Shown here in pieces: positions 1 through 12,900 of a stretch of DNA of 64,000 nt (positions are counted from its first letter, which is position 1; the number at the start of each line of letters is the position of its first letter). Location: assembly GCF_023101765.2 (NCBI RefSeq), contig NC_064227.1:496001-560000 (forward strand). Reading direction: 5' to 3'. The DNA is from Spodoptera frugiperda. Taxonomy: Eukaryota; Arthropoda; Insecta; Lepidoptera; Noctuidae. The notes beneath the pieces are model-generated. The model was not told where the DNA came from and made no database searches. It saw only the letters and a program-made list of their open reading frames with translations. The position numbers and the translations under genes are program-made.

Positions 1-73
1 AGTCGGGACCCATTCTTAATATAAAGACTTTGTGAAGGCACATACGGCTGGCTTTCTTGAATGGGTCCCGACT
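1..73. repeat. 15-bp inverted repeat pair at the left edge
   Basis: Bases 1-15 are the exact reverse complement of bases 59-73, separated by 43 bp. This resembles the ends of a small foldback element, but the window edge hides any target duplication on the left. It lies within an intron, or beyond the last visible exon, of the talin-like gene. Confidence 0.55.
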
Positions 74-188
74 GCTTAAATTTTACGATGCAATTTTAAT
101 ATTATAAAGAAACGCAGTCGGGTTTTTTAGTTTTTAAATTACCTTTTTTATTTTATTTTTTTTAGTTTTATGTTTTTTTTTATTTTGA

Positions 189-552
189 TATCCAGTGTCA
201 CTCTCACAGTAAATACGAATCTAACGACACCTCTCAAGTCAAAATCCATCAAGTCGTTTAGGCTAGAGAGTGAGAAAGATTCGAATTTGGCGCCAAAAAT
301 CCGCCATTTTGTTTTTTTATTATTTTGATATATCCAGTGTCACTCTCACAGTAAATACGAATCTAACGACACCTCTCACGTCAAAATCCATCAAGCCGTT
401 TGGGCTAGACAGTAAGAAATATTCGAATTTGGCGCCAAAAATCCGCCATTTTGTTTTTTTTAATATTTTCATATATCCAGTGTCACTCTCACAGTAAATA
501 CGAATCTAACGACCTCTAGCCAAAATCCATCAAGCCGTTTAGGCTACAGAGC
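189..552. repeat. Tandem repeat, about 143-bp unit, 2.6 copies
   Basis: Copies start at about 189, 331 and 474, each with TATCCAGTGTCACTCTCACA. The first two units contain GGCGCCAAAAATCCGCCATT followed by a T-rich stretch, and the third is cut short near 552. Differences between copies are few. It is intronic and has no coding support. Confidence 0.85.
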
Positions 553-637
553 GTGCCAAACAATTAACATACATACATACAACATGGATACACTCGAAAA
601 ACATAACCCTCCTTCTGGCGCAAAAAAGAAAACGAAC

Positions 638-3600
638 CTTGTTCATACTCGGCGATGAGGTCAAGGTCAGCGAGAGGTTCCTCAGCCTGCATGAAGTCCT
701 GCACCAGCTTGGAGACCACTCCTCGCGACACCCCCTTCTTCAGCTCTCGGACACGCTCCAGTAGCACACTAGCAAACACAATTATAGCAATCAGTAACAT
801 ATATTATTTGGATTTGACTCTACTGCAGAATATTGTTCTGCAAATGTTTGAGGAGTTCTCTTGAAGATGTTTCAAAGGAGGCTGCAAATCCTGGTCCCAC
901 CTTCCAATATGTGTAGGTACATCATTGGATAGTTAATTTTGAGCTGAATAAAAGTTACTATGGCGCCAAGTTCCAAATCTTAGTCCGTTCAGAGTTATTC
1001 TTTATTAAACATGGTAGTTTTATCAGTAGCCAAGTAATGCTATTTTTAGGTCATAATTGAATTTGTGCTTTATACAAGTAGTATAGATACTTTTATTCAG
1101 CTCAAAATTTCCTATACAATGATGTGTGACACACATAGCTATTGGAAGGTGAGACAAGATTTTATAGACACTCTGGCATCATCCTCTACAATCAAATATT
1201 AACCAGATTTCCACAGACACTGTATTCTTTCCACAGCAAAAATACTTTTAAAATTGGACTATGGAATATGCATTCCGGAGACGTACGGAAACTTGCATAA
1301 AAAAGCATGGTCGAATTAACAACTACCTTCTTTGTCTGAAGTCCATTAAACAGATATAGCAGAGATAGAAGAACAGTCCCTACCTGTACTGCTCGTGGTC
1401 ATATTTCTGGCTGCAGTCCTTCAGCAGCTGTTCCGTCTCCACAATCAGGTTCCTCATGTCTTCCTTGTCTGAGCCTTGCAGATCTTCTGCCACCTGTAAA
1501 ATTTTATAAGGATAGCATAACATTTTTAGAACTTAACATCTTTTTATATTTGTCGTGTGGTAACAACAGAGAAATATGCATGTGTCACCAGTTCACCTTC
1601 TGTACTCTTCCCACGGGTGTCGTGAAAGCCGACTAAGTGACTACATATTTGAAAAGATCCCGAATAATAGTGCTCATGAACCTATGCGTGAAATCTTGAA
1701 AACTGTGAGTTCAATCCTGCTTGCTAAGCATGCATTTTATGACAAAGCTCTGTTCCTTGGATATTTCGTGGCTGTTCCAAAGGTTGAACGTCAGCCATTT
1801 TGGTCAGCCCCGCATTAACCGTGCAGTCAAAGTCAGAAAAAGAAATAGTTTGCACTTCCCTTGGTGAATTTAATGCAGTACTTAGACAGGATAGCTTAAT
1901 AAGCCTGAAAAGCACAGACTACACAACTGGGAGAAGCTCAGTCGCCAAGCATTATAAAACCAGGTAATTTAGCTATTTTAAGTTACTAAAACATCAACCT
2001 ACCTTATTAGCCACCTCCACGAGGTTGCGCACTGCCTCCTGTCCCTTCGCCTTCACCTCCGGCTTGCACATCGGCTTCGAAAGCCATTTGGAAGCTAAGT
2101 CGAACCTGGTAAATAGTAAATAGAAATACATAAAAAAAACGTCTTTCCCGTACAGATTAAGGCAGATAGTTAGCTAATCATGAAAACAATGTGTGGTATA
2201 CTTTATTATAACTTTCGTGAGACATACTACTACTCTGCAAGGCGATTGTTGCAGCGCGACAATCGCCGCGTCGTGTGTCGCGGAATGCTACTCATGAATA
2301 GGAGCCTCTAGCATGGCTTGAAACTAGTCGAGTTCCTCGTCAAACAGTTACGTGACTAAGCCGATAACATAATTAATGTGTAGTGACAGTAGAATAGAGT
2401 ATGTTTGTCAACCCCTTCTCTTGCCGCGGGTGTCACCATTTCGTCGGCTTTAAGGGACAAAACTTTTTTAAAGGAATAGGATATGGGCATTTCCTACTGA
2501 TGCACTCTAACGGGATGTCATCATCATTAAAAAAATCCACATAAATATCCATATTTTTATGGTTAAGAGGTTAACTTATCTCATGAAATGTATTTTAATT
2601 AAAAATTAGCGATTGTAGAATGCTGCGATTGTACTGTATAGATACAAAATGAAGATTTTTCTGTAATAGACTAGAAAATCAAAAGATTACTCACTGTGTT
2701 TCCACATAACTCTTCTTCTCTTCCTGGAAACAAAAACATTATCAAGTTTATTTCTCATACTTAAACAAAACGAACTAATTTTGATAGTCCATTAAATTAT
2801 GGATAAATTACCTCTGGCTCCTCTACTGCAGCTTCTAGAAGGTTCACACGTTCACCGCTGGCCCTAAAACATTACAAAAGTGTACATTTTAAATCTTCTA
2901 AAATATGGCAAAAGAAAATTGAAAAAGAGTAACTTATGCAGTTTCTCGCTCGTTCTTCTCCATAGGAATCTACACTTTGGAACGAGACGTTTTTGTTTAT
3001 TTCAATATTGTTACCGTATATTTGCTTTGACGTTCAAAAGTGCCTTCCCGATCTATTTGAAATAATTATTTTTTACTTTGGCTTTAATTTCAACGGTCTA
3101 GCTATAACGGTTCATAAGATATATTCTGATCATAGACGGATGGACAAACAGCGGGGCCTTAGGATTCTATTTTTACCCTACCGATATGGAAGACGTAAAA
3201 AACCCGTACGTAAGGAGAACTCACCTGACACTCTTCAGAAGGTTCTCGAAGGCGTCCAGCACATCCTTCCTCTTGTTGAACATCACCCACTTCATGGTCT
3301 CCGGCTCCTCAGGGGCCGCCTTCACTTGTTTCACCAGATCCTCCGTGTTTGAGAGGAGAGTGCTGGACAATGAATTAGTTTTTTTTTTATTGATACCATT
3401 TAAATTGCCAAACGGAGCCCATGTCGACAGAATCGCTGATAACGGTTGCACAGGCTGGGAGCCTATACAAATAGTAGTAGCCTAATAAAATTGTGTTAAT
3501 GAATAAGTATTTTTGTAACAATAACAATTAAAGATGTGGTTAAAATGTAGTATGTAACAATAACATAAAAAAAAACGATTAGGTTAATCAAAAAAGACAA

Positions 3601-3964
3601 GGGTACGGACCAAGAGTCCGTGGAGAACAAATATAAATAGGAAAAAAAAAGGGAGCCTATATTCAGCAATGGGTGAACCTGGACAGATATGATGATGATG
3701 AATTTGTGAGTCAAACTGTTTTCATCGTTCACGAAGTAAATAAAATTTTTAGAGATCTCAAATTGTGCCAAGAGTTTAGTCAAGTCAGTCGCCAATCAAC
3801 CAAAAATCATATACTCACAGTGAATTCTTGACAATCTCGTCTACATGTTTCTGGGTATCAGCAGAGATGTCGGTGGCGACGGGCACCAGATCAGGGTGTT
3901 CCGCCAAGCAGGCAACGTTGCTCACGTCGTGCATCAAATCCGCTACCTTTGATGTAATTACCTC
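638..3964 (-). CDS. Talin-like gene: last visible rod exons (about R9-R10)
   Basis: Seven exons: 3819-3964, 3225-3362, 2812-2863, 2695-2723, 2003-2105, 1384-1493 and 638-768. Phases chain correctly. The peptide from 3225-3362 (ending FENLLKSV) matches the talin helix that ends a bundle (pattern DSIKKLI-S in vertebrate talin R9/R10). The short 52- and 29-nt exons together encode one helix (ERVNLLEAAVEEPE). The exon at 638 ends in phase 1, so at least one more exon lies left of the window. The actin-binding I/LWEQ module is not in view. The intron from 1494 to 2002 and the introns beyond 2105 hold AT-rich sequence and repeat fragments only. Confidence 0.8.
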
Positions 3965-6900
3965 CTGTAACAAAACCGATTGTACCAAATTAAATAATGG
4001 TTTAAATCATATTAATGTTCCCACATGATAAGCTAGGCTTTGGCACGAAAGGGCGGGCGCGATCATTGTGATGAAATAGCCTCACAAGAAACAGGCGCGA
4101 AGCAACGTTTCCATTGTATTTCTCCATGTGAGTCAGGTTACCGAAGGCCCAATTTGTCCCCCCCCCCTTCTCCAAGGTCCAAAAACTAGAGGACTCAGGT
4201 GTTGCTCGCAAACATGAGTGGCGCTGCTAGCTTACCTCTGCTCGTAAGCTGCCATATCCCATTCAGTATTACAATACTTCTCCTCCAATATTCATCGGTT
4301 AAAAATACATGTTGTGTCTAAGTTTACAAGTGATAAATAGGCGTTAATAATAAAAGAGTCATGCTTCGGCACGAATGGGCCGGCTCGACCGGAGTACCAC
4401 GGTCTCACAGAAAACCGACGTGAAACAACGCTTGCGTTATGTTTCATTGGGTGAGTGCGGTTACCGGAGGCCCAATTACCTCCTTCCCCATCCCCGATTC
4501 CCCAAAAACCCCTAAATACCTAACCCCCAAAAGGCCGGTAACGCACTTGTAACGCCTTTAGTGTTTCGGGTGTCAATAGTTGGCGGTGATTACTTAACAT
4601 CAGGTGATCCGTCTGCTCGTTTACCGGCTTATACCATAAAAAAGGCACAAAACATACCTTGTCTCCAAAGTTAGCTTCTATGGCTTGGTCCAGCCTAAGG
4701 TGAGAGTTCAGCAGCTCATTGGTGCACTCCTTCAGCATGGCTTGCAGTTCCCCTTCCTTCGTCTTCTCCACAGCATCCTTCATGGCGTCCTTCAGATCCT
4801 TAATGTGACCGTTAAGAGCTTTCTGCTCTTCAACCAACTATAATAAATCATAATATGAGTAGAGTGAGTTAAGAGACGTGCTATTCTGTAATTAATCCTA
4901 AATTAGGCACTTTTGAAACGTCAAATTGAATTGTCCGTCAGTCTGTCCGTCAGTGAAGCTAGGTGCTCGTTCCAAAGTGTAGCTTCGAATGGAGAAGAAC
5001 GAGCAAGAAACTCCATCGTTACTCTTTTTAAAAAATGTTTTTTACAATATCTCTGATACATTATTTGATCATTTACCTATTGTATTGAATAATGTAACGA
5101 CAATACAGCGTCAAAAGTAATGGGACAATAAAACCAATTTGTAAAGAATATAAAATAGCGGGTTGTTTCAAACATAGTGCCCACATATGTACACTTACAT
5201 TTTGAAATAATGCTTCTATACAAATTCAAACTTTCGAAGTGAGGTCGATTGTCGCCCGTTATTGGTCAAAATTATTCTCTTAACCAATGATATGGCGGAT
5301 CTCGGTCAAGTACACTTCCATCTTTTGAATCGAAAGTTACAGAATCAAAGTTAAAATAATTTATTTCAGATAGTCCCAGAAGGCTGTTTCAGATGAACCT
5401 CCAAGCAAATATGATATAAAAAAATGTCTGTCTGTCATTCAGTCCTTTAGTGAAGCTATTTGCTTGTTCCAAAGTGTAGATTCCTATGGAGAAGAACGAA
5501 CAAGAAACTCCATAGGTTACTCTTTTTCAATCAGGTTCACAATACAATTCTTGGTTTCTTTTAAAAGTATTATTTTAAATAGATATTCGCTTAAATATAA
5601 CAATCCTCTGCTAACGTCGGTCTCTAGTGACCCCCATGGCGTTTAACATGTTAAGTTTCTAACCTGTATATCGTCATTGGTGGTGATGATGGAGATGCAG
5701 GTCTCCTCGACCGCCTGGATGGCCTTCTGCAGCTTGCCAACGTCCACCGGGCCTTTCAGACCAATTGACTTATCTTGGTCTGATACGGATATCTGTGGAT
5801 AGAGGAACAAGGGAATATGACACTAATGCTAGTTGGATAGGGTTTAAATTTGTAAAGCTGTTGTAAGACAGTTAATGGTTTTAGATTATACGGTTTTAAA
5901 ATCAAATATTATTGTAAAAAATACATTTATGTATGAGTAATACTTTTTTTATATTGTGAAATTCTTCACCAGATTCTATATATCCTAAGGATGATCTTCA
6001 AGGCTATAGAAAATTTAAATAAATTGCTGATGGACAGACGTGCTACATTTTGCTTACCACCAGACCAGTACCCTTAGTATGAGTTTGCTTTACGTTTAAC
6101 GAAATCGAAACCAGAGCACGAACCGAACGCTCTCGTTTCGATCTATATAAACGTAAAACCAACTCGTACTTAAGCCCTCAGTTTGTAGCAAACGCTGGTA
6201 AATAAAGACTTGTTAAAAAGAAAAGTATTATGCAATGTGATAGGGGTGAGACTTCTAACGCGTTAAGGTTGAGTACTACATCTAATTTTAGCGACAAAAA
6301 AATTATACGGGGGATTGGAACCCCAATTGAAAATATTGAAAAATAGCGTTTTTTTCGGTAAAAATAATTCAATGAATGATCAAAAGAAATTATTTTTTTT
6401 CTCACCAAAACATTATCAAACATATGAAAAGAGTAATGCATCAGTTAGCCAAGGTTATTAGCTTTTAACAACCTTTGATATCCCATAAAGTAAAAAAATA
6501 ATAAAACAGCCATAATTTTGAGGGGGAGGGGGTTCAACCCCCATATTTTTTTGTCGATAAAATCAAATGTAGTACTCAGCCTTAACGGATTAGAAGTCTC
6601 AACCCTATCACAGTGTATAATAAAGCAGTATATCTGACCAGGTAGGCAGCCTGCGCAGCGCACTCCGCGCTGTTGTTGACGGCGGTCACGGCATAGTTCA
6701 TGCTCTTCAAGAACTCCTCGCGGGACATCGCCTCGTCGCTGTTCAGTTTATCTGTTTTAACAAAATTAACTCGTAAATACTCTATTATAACTTTCATGAC
6801 ACATACTAAATTAATTATTATGTTATCGGCTTACTCTCGTAACTGTTTGATGAGGAACTCGACTTGTGTAAATGTTATCGACATAATAATTAACGTAAAT

Positions 6901-9900
6901 ATACTCGTTAAAATGGCAACCTGGTTTCTGGGTAATTTTGAGAAATTCCTACTTGTAATCCCTTCCACAACATATGACAACAAGGGTGGGACAACATTAA
7001 AGTCTTCTAACTAAGAACAATTACAGAAAATAACTTAATCCAGCACTAAAAACCAAGATAAAAATAACTTAGGTATCGTCGACTTAAATTAATCTTCATC
7101 TTCATCCAACATTTTTGGATCAATCTATACTTTCCATATACTGATGTTAAAACAAAAAATAACAAAATAAATAAAATCAAAGAGCTTAAAAAATCGTGCT
7201 CATAAATCTAAGAATTGGTACTAACTGAGCACATCTCGCTGGGACTGCATGGTGTGCACGCTGAGTGCATAGGAGGAGGCGAGCGGCGGGCGCGGTGCAG
7301 CCTGCAGCATGCCGCGGTGCAGCGCCAGGCTGCGCCCCGCCTCGCCGCACGCACGGCCCACCGCCGTCTTCTTCCCTGTGGCTGTACTACGCACCTACGT
7401 CAACAGAAACAGAAATCTATACTTCTATACTAATATTATAAAGCTGAAGAGTTTGTCTGTTTGTCTGAACGCGCTAATCTCCGGAACTACTGGTCCGAAT
7501 TGAATAATTCTTTTTGTGTCGGATAGTGCATTTATCGAGGAATGCTATAGGCTATAAAACATCACGCTATGACTAATAGGAGCCGAGCAGAGCGGGTGAA
7601 ACCGCGCGGAAGTAGCTAGTAGAAATATATTTATTTGCTCCAAAACATGGCATACAAAGATCTTACAACTTAAATGGGACTCACATGTTTTGCTTAATTT
7701 ATAAGCATGCAAATATTTAAAATTATCACAGAAATGTGAGTTTGTAACTATGCTAATACAAAATGCAAAATGCTAATTAAAAAACTAAAACTTATAATCT
7801 AAATATTCCTTAAGACTATAAAATAAGACCAAATGTAATAAGAAGACGTAATGAGAAAAAATAAGACAAAAGACCAAGTAACATATTATGGTGGTATAAG
7901 ATAAACAATAGTTTTAGGATAATACTACAGAGAGGAGTGGAAGGGTAGGGAGGCCTTTGCCCTGCAGTGGGACGATCATGGCTGAAATCTAAAATCTAAA
8001 TCTATTACTCATCATCAGTACCATCTTATCTTAAGACATCTGCTACTGAACATAGGGTAATTGGAAGTGACCTGCATCCAGTGGTTCCCTTGGTCCACGT
8101 AATACTAGGCTCTACCACCATAAGTTACTTGGTCTTTTGTCTTATTTTTTCTCATTACATCTTCTTATTACATTTGGTCTTACTGCGTCTTACTTCTTTC
8201 TATTCATCAAGGAAATAAAGCGATTGTTTCGTCATTTAATAAGTATAGTTAAGTTTTTAATAAACAAACCAGTTTGTTGATGGAGTCGTTCAGGTGACGG
8301 CACGCTTCCAGCAGCTTCCTCTTGGCGTCGTGATGGTTTGGTTCCTAGAAAAATACTTTGTGTAATAACCGCTGTGACACGTATCAAATCAAATATAATT
8401 GGTCGGTTGCACTGTTGCACACAACTGCTCATAATTAAAGGTCCCAGTGTGACTTGAAACTAGAAGAGCTTTTCGCGAACATAATAGGCATGTTTCCTAC
8501 TAGTCAAATTCAATACTTTTTTCGAAACGTCAAATACGATATTTTCTATGAACTTTGTATGAAATACTCTATTATGACGTCATAAGTTTTTGACGTCAAA
8601 TAGCAGACTTATTTCTAGAAAATTAGCTACAAAAAATCGAAAATTAAATAGTTCATCAAATTTATGAATGAGATTATTTTTGAATATTTTATTGTATTGA
8701 AAAGTTGTAATAATTTATTTTTGACCCAGTCATCATCCCTATTTTATTTGTGTAAACCGTCATTTTAATCAATTCTAATAGTGACTATAATCTCACCTGA
8801 CAGACTAGTTCAGAAGTCTTCAGCAGGCTATAGGTAGAGAGACACATCTCATGTGCAGCATCTTCGATCAGCTTGCATTGGGCTGGTCTCTGAAATAGAA
8901 GAACTGTTATAGACTGGTCTTTTTCTAACCTGGCAATCCACACCAGGATATATTCCTGTATCAGTTTGTCCATATTAATGTGAGAATTTTAAGTGTGGAA
9001 GAGCCATGCTTCGGCACGAATGGGCCGGCTCGACCGGAGTGATACCACGGCCTCACAGAAAACCGACGTGAAACAACGCTTGCGTTGTGTTTCGTTGTGT
9101 GAGTGAGGTTACCGGAGACCCAATTCCCCCTTCCCAATCTTCCCCATCCCCATTCCCGAACAACAACCCGTAAATTCCTAACTCCCAAAAAGCCGGTAAC
9201 GCACTTGTAAAGCCTCTGGTGTTTCAAGTGTCCATGGGCGGCGGCGATTGCTTACCATCAGGTAATACGTCTGCTCGATTACCGGAATGTCTCATAAAAA
9301 AAGAATCCCCACTACCCATACCTTTTTATCAGCTAATGCGCGCGCAGTGTTGGCGAGCTGCACAGCCGACTGAGCAGCAGCGTGCAGGCTGCGCGCCAGG
9401 CTGCTGGGGCTGCTCACGCTCAGCACCACCGAGCTGCCCATCGAACTCAGCTTCGACGACAACTGCTGCAGCTTCTCTTCCAGTTGCCTGTACCATCAAA
9501 TTAATTGTATCAACCACAAGACGTCCACTGCTAAATATACACTTTGACTTCCAGCCTTTGTCAGCTCAAATGACATTCATCTGCGGCCTTAGTCTGCTAT
9601 TACAATTGTGTCAGAATGGTCGATCACTGAGCAGTGCAGTGCAAGTGCTAGCTCTGTCTATGTAGGTTGTATAGCTCCATCCCTCTCGCACTGCTCAGTG
9701 ATCGACCATTGTGACACAATTGTAATAGCAGACTAAGGCCCCAGGTAGTCTTCCCAGACTCTTCCCATAAGTGTATGAAGTACCCACTAGAGAAATTAAC
9801 CTCTCGTATGCCGTATATAAGACAACAATATTTCCTTTAAAGAAGAAAGACAACAATATAAAACAGATTGTGTCCGCGAAAGTTTATAATATTTGACAAA

Positions 9901-12900
9901 CACCAGGCAGCAACGCTCTCCAACCAAGCATGGTGATTATGACAACCTCCTTTGTAAAATAGGCCCATAGTCCAGCAGACTGCCACAGTCTGCTGTTACT
10001 ACGTTTTTGTATAAGAGATAGATCTTGACTTGAGATCTAGAGATCTAGAGACTTGAGATCTTGAGATAGAGACTGCCTCATTGGTCGAGTGGTCACAAGT
10101 GCGACTGCCGAACAAGGGGTCTCGGGTTCGATTCCCGGGTCGGGCTAAATATTACTGGGCTTTTTTCGGTTTTTCGAAAATTTCTCAGTAGTAGCACAAA
10201 GTCTGGAATTGTGTCCAGTATATGGCAATAGGCTCACCCCCTATTACATGGGACTTATAACACAAATGGTGAAAAAGTGGGTGTACATTGTATAGCGGCA
10301 TTACGTGTCGTAATGAGCACCTCTGCCTACCCCTTCGGGGATAAAAGGCGTGACGTTGCTTTTTTCAGATAGATCTTATGACCTACGAAATAAAGGTGAT
10401 GCACTTACTTGGGAGTCCCCTCCACGGTTTCTCGGGGGCATAGTAGCAGCCTGTCGATGTCGTCGCTATTCAGTACCTGGGTCGAGACCTGTTTTGGGTA
10501 GAGCTTGTAATCCAGCTCACTTAGTTCCTGAAATGTATTCCAAATTATTTACTTACTTCCAAAAAGTATCCTGTACATTTACTGTACCCAGGAATCGAAT
10601 CCGAGAGTTCATGATTGACAGTCAAAGGTATGATGCGTAAGACCAATCAATGAAACAATCATGGATTTATTCAGTTCTTAAAAATATATTTATATTTAAG
10701 TTGCGAGCGTTTACGTGTCGGTTGAAAACTTTTCAAACCTACTTTCAAGTTCTTTTCTATATTTGGGGAAGCGACTAAACTGATTTTATCTGACTGGGTA
10801 CCCAAGTTCTTCGGTAGACACCAGTAGCCTTAGTATGAGTTTGGTTTACGTTTAAAGTGATCGAAATGTTAGCGCGTTCGGTGCTATGATTGGCCGGCTG
10901 GATTATACCAACCAACCAGAGCGCTGAACATACATTCGTTTCGAATATTTTAAACGCAAAGCAAACTCATACTAGGTACTGGCATCCTCTTAAATTGTGG
11001 GTGACGACACGACAACGCTCCCCAAAACGCCTGCCAACCTTGGACATTTGTTAAGCAGTAAACGTATACAAGCTAGTTGGTCGAGTGGTCGCCAGTGCAA
11101 CTGCCGGTCAAAGGGTCCCGGATACGATTCCCGAATCGAGCAAAGTATTACTGGACTTTTTCTGGTTTCTCGAAAATTTCTCAGTAGACAATAGGCTCAC
11201 CCCCTGTTACTTGGGCCTTATGACACAAATTGTACTGTACAGTGGCGTTAAGTGCCATAATGTGCACTTCTGCATACCTCTTCGGGGATAAAAGGCGTGA
11301 CATTTCTGGTGTACAAGCTAAAAGTAAATATGTATACAAACCTTTAGATGTTTGTTTGCTTTATTGTTTTGTGGGTAGACACCAATATAAATGCTTGGTG
11401 CACAGACTTTGTGAGCACTCGTGATCCCATGTGTCGTATCCACTATCCTACTCATAGTGGCAAAGTATCTGTAAAGTAAATCATCACAATATTTCTTACT
11501 TATTGTAGTATATTATGGACTAGCGACCCGCCCCAGCTTCGCATGGGTGCATTGGTGATATATTATGCCTGTATTATACATATAAACCTTCCTTTTGAAT
11601 CACTCTACCTATTACAAAAAACCGCATCAAAATCCGTTGCATAATTTCAAATAGACAAACAGACAAAAATAGCGACTTTGTTTTATACTATGTAGTGATG
11701 ATAAATTAAATTTTTAGTATAGGACTTTATTCTAAATATCCCGAGTCGTGAAACGGTCGACCGGAGTAACACCCCGACCTCATAGAAAACCTGTGAATGA
11801 GGTTACAGGAGACCCAATGCCCAAATCCCAAACCCAGTTCCGAACAGGTCGGAAAAGCATGTAATTCTGCAGGTATTGCAGGAGTCCATGGGCAGCATCG
11901 ATTGTTTACCATCAGGTTAACCGTCTGTATAGTAGTCCGTCCTTAAATCTTCGAAGATGTAAGAAGAGATGAACTCTTTCAATGTCTATGGCGTGCCCAT
12001 AATATACTTGCACAGTTGATCTATTCAGATTGGCCCTTATTAGAGCTGATGGTGACCACAGACGTGGGATTAGATAAAAGAACCACTAACTCCTCTTAAT
12101 CTTTCTCACCAAAACCAATAGGTTTCCAAAACCGGCACTAACCTATTCTCTTTTTCGACATGTTTCTCCAGTTCCAAGGGTACGTCCTCGACTTGATCCG
12201 ACATCGTCATCATTTGTGCCCGTTTAGGGACTTCGTAAGCCTGTTCCATTGTGACCACAGGTGGTCGTGCAGCGCTGGAGACGGCATAGTGTGTGACGGC
12301 GCGCACGAGGTCGTGCGGGTCGCCGCGCGCGGCGCGCTGCCCGGCCGCCACCAGGCGCGAGCTGGCGCGGGCCTGGCAGCACTGTGAGCCCAGCGCACTC
12401 GAGTACGACTACGGAATACGAACAAAGCATAAAATAATCATCTTCAAAAAAAAATTTAAACATATAATTATTACCGTATGACTGGTGAGATACCTTCAAT
12501 ATTTATGGAGAGTACTCGGTACTCGATTCTCGTTAACTTGATATAAAAAATAGGTGCTTAATTTTTTATAGAAATGTCTCTAAAAATAAGTGAAATTTGG
12601 ATATTATACTCCCTAAGCTCGCCGCACTGTTTACAGTGTACAGTGTAGGTACCTATGTATTCTGTGTTGATAGCGCACTGCGCGACCCGTGCGTCCGCTA
12701 TGTGTGTTATTTTATTTCATGATATATGTTCGCATACTATCACATCCTCAAATATTGAAGGTATCTCACCAGTCACCCTGTTATAAACATTTGCATTATC
12801 AAAACAAAATACCTCCGCCGCTGGAAAACAATCATGGCGTTTTCCTGTACAATTCATAAACCTAGAATGTTTGTTTTTTAAACCTAGGAATCACATTAAC

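Noticed and set aside
2217..2480. Possible gene in the non-repeat stretch between exons 2003 and 2695
   Set aside because: It contains ACTCGTCAAACAGTTACGTG-like repeat phrases common in this genome and no usable frame.
10070..10145. tRNA-like head as a real tRNA gene
   Set aside because: It lacks a complete cloverleaf with a sensible acceptor stem and continues into a SINE body with a conserved tail found at many loci.
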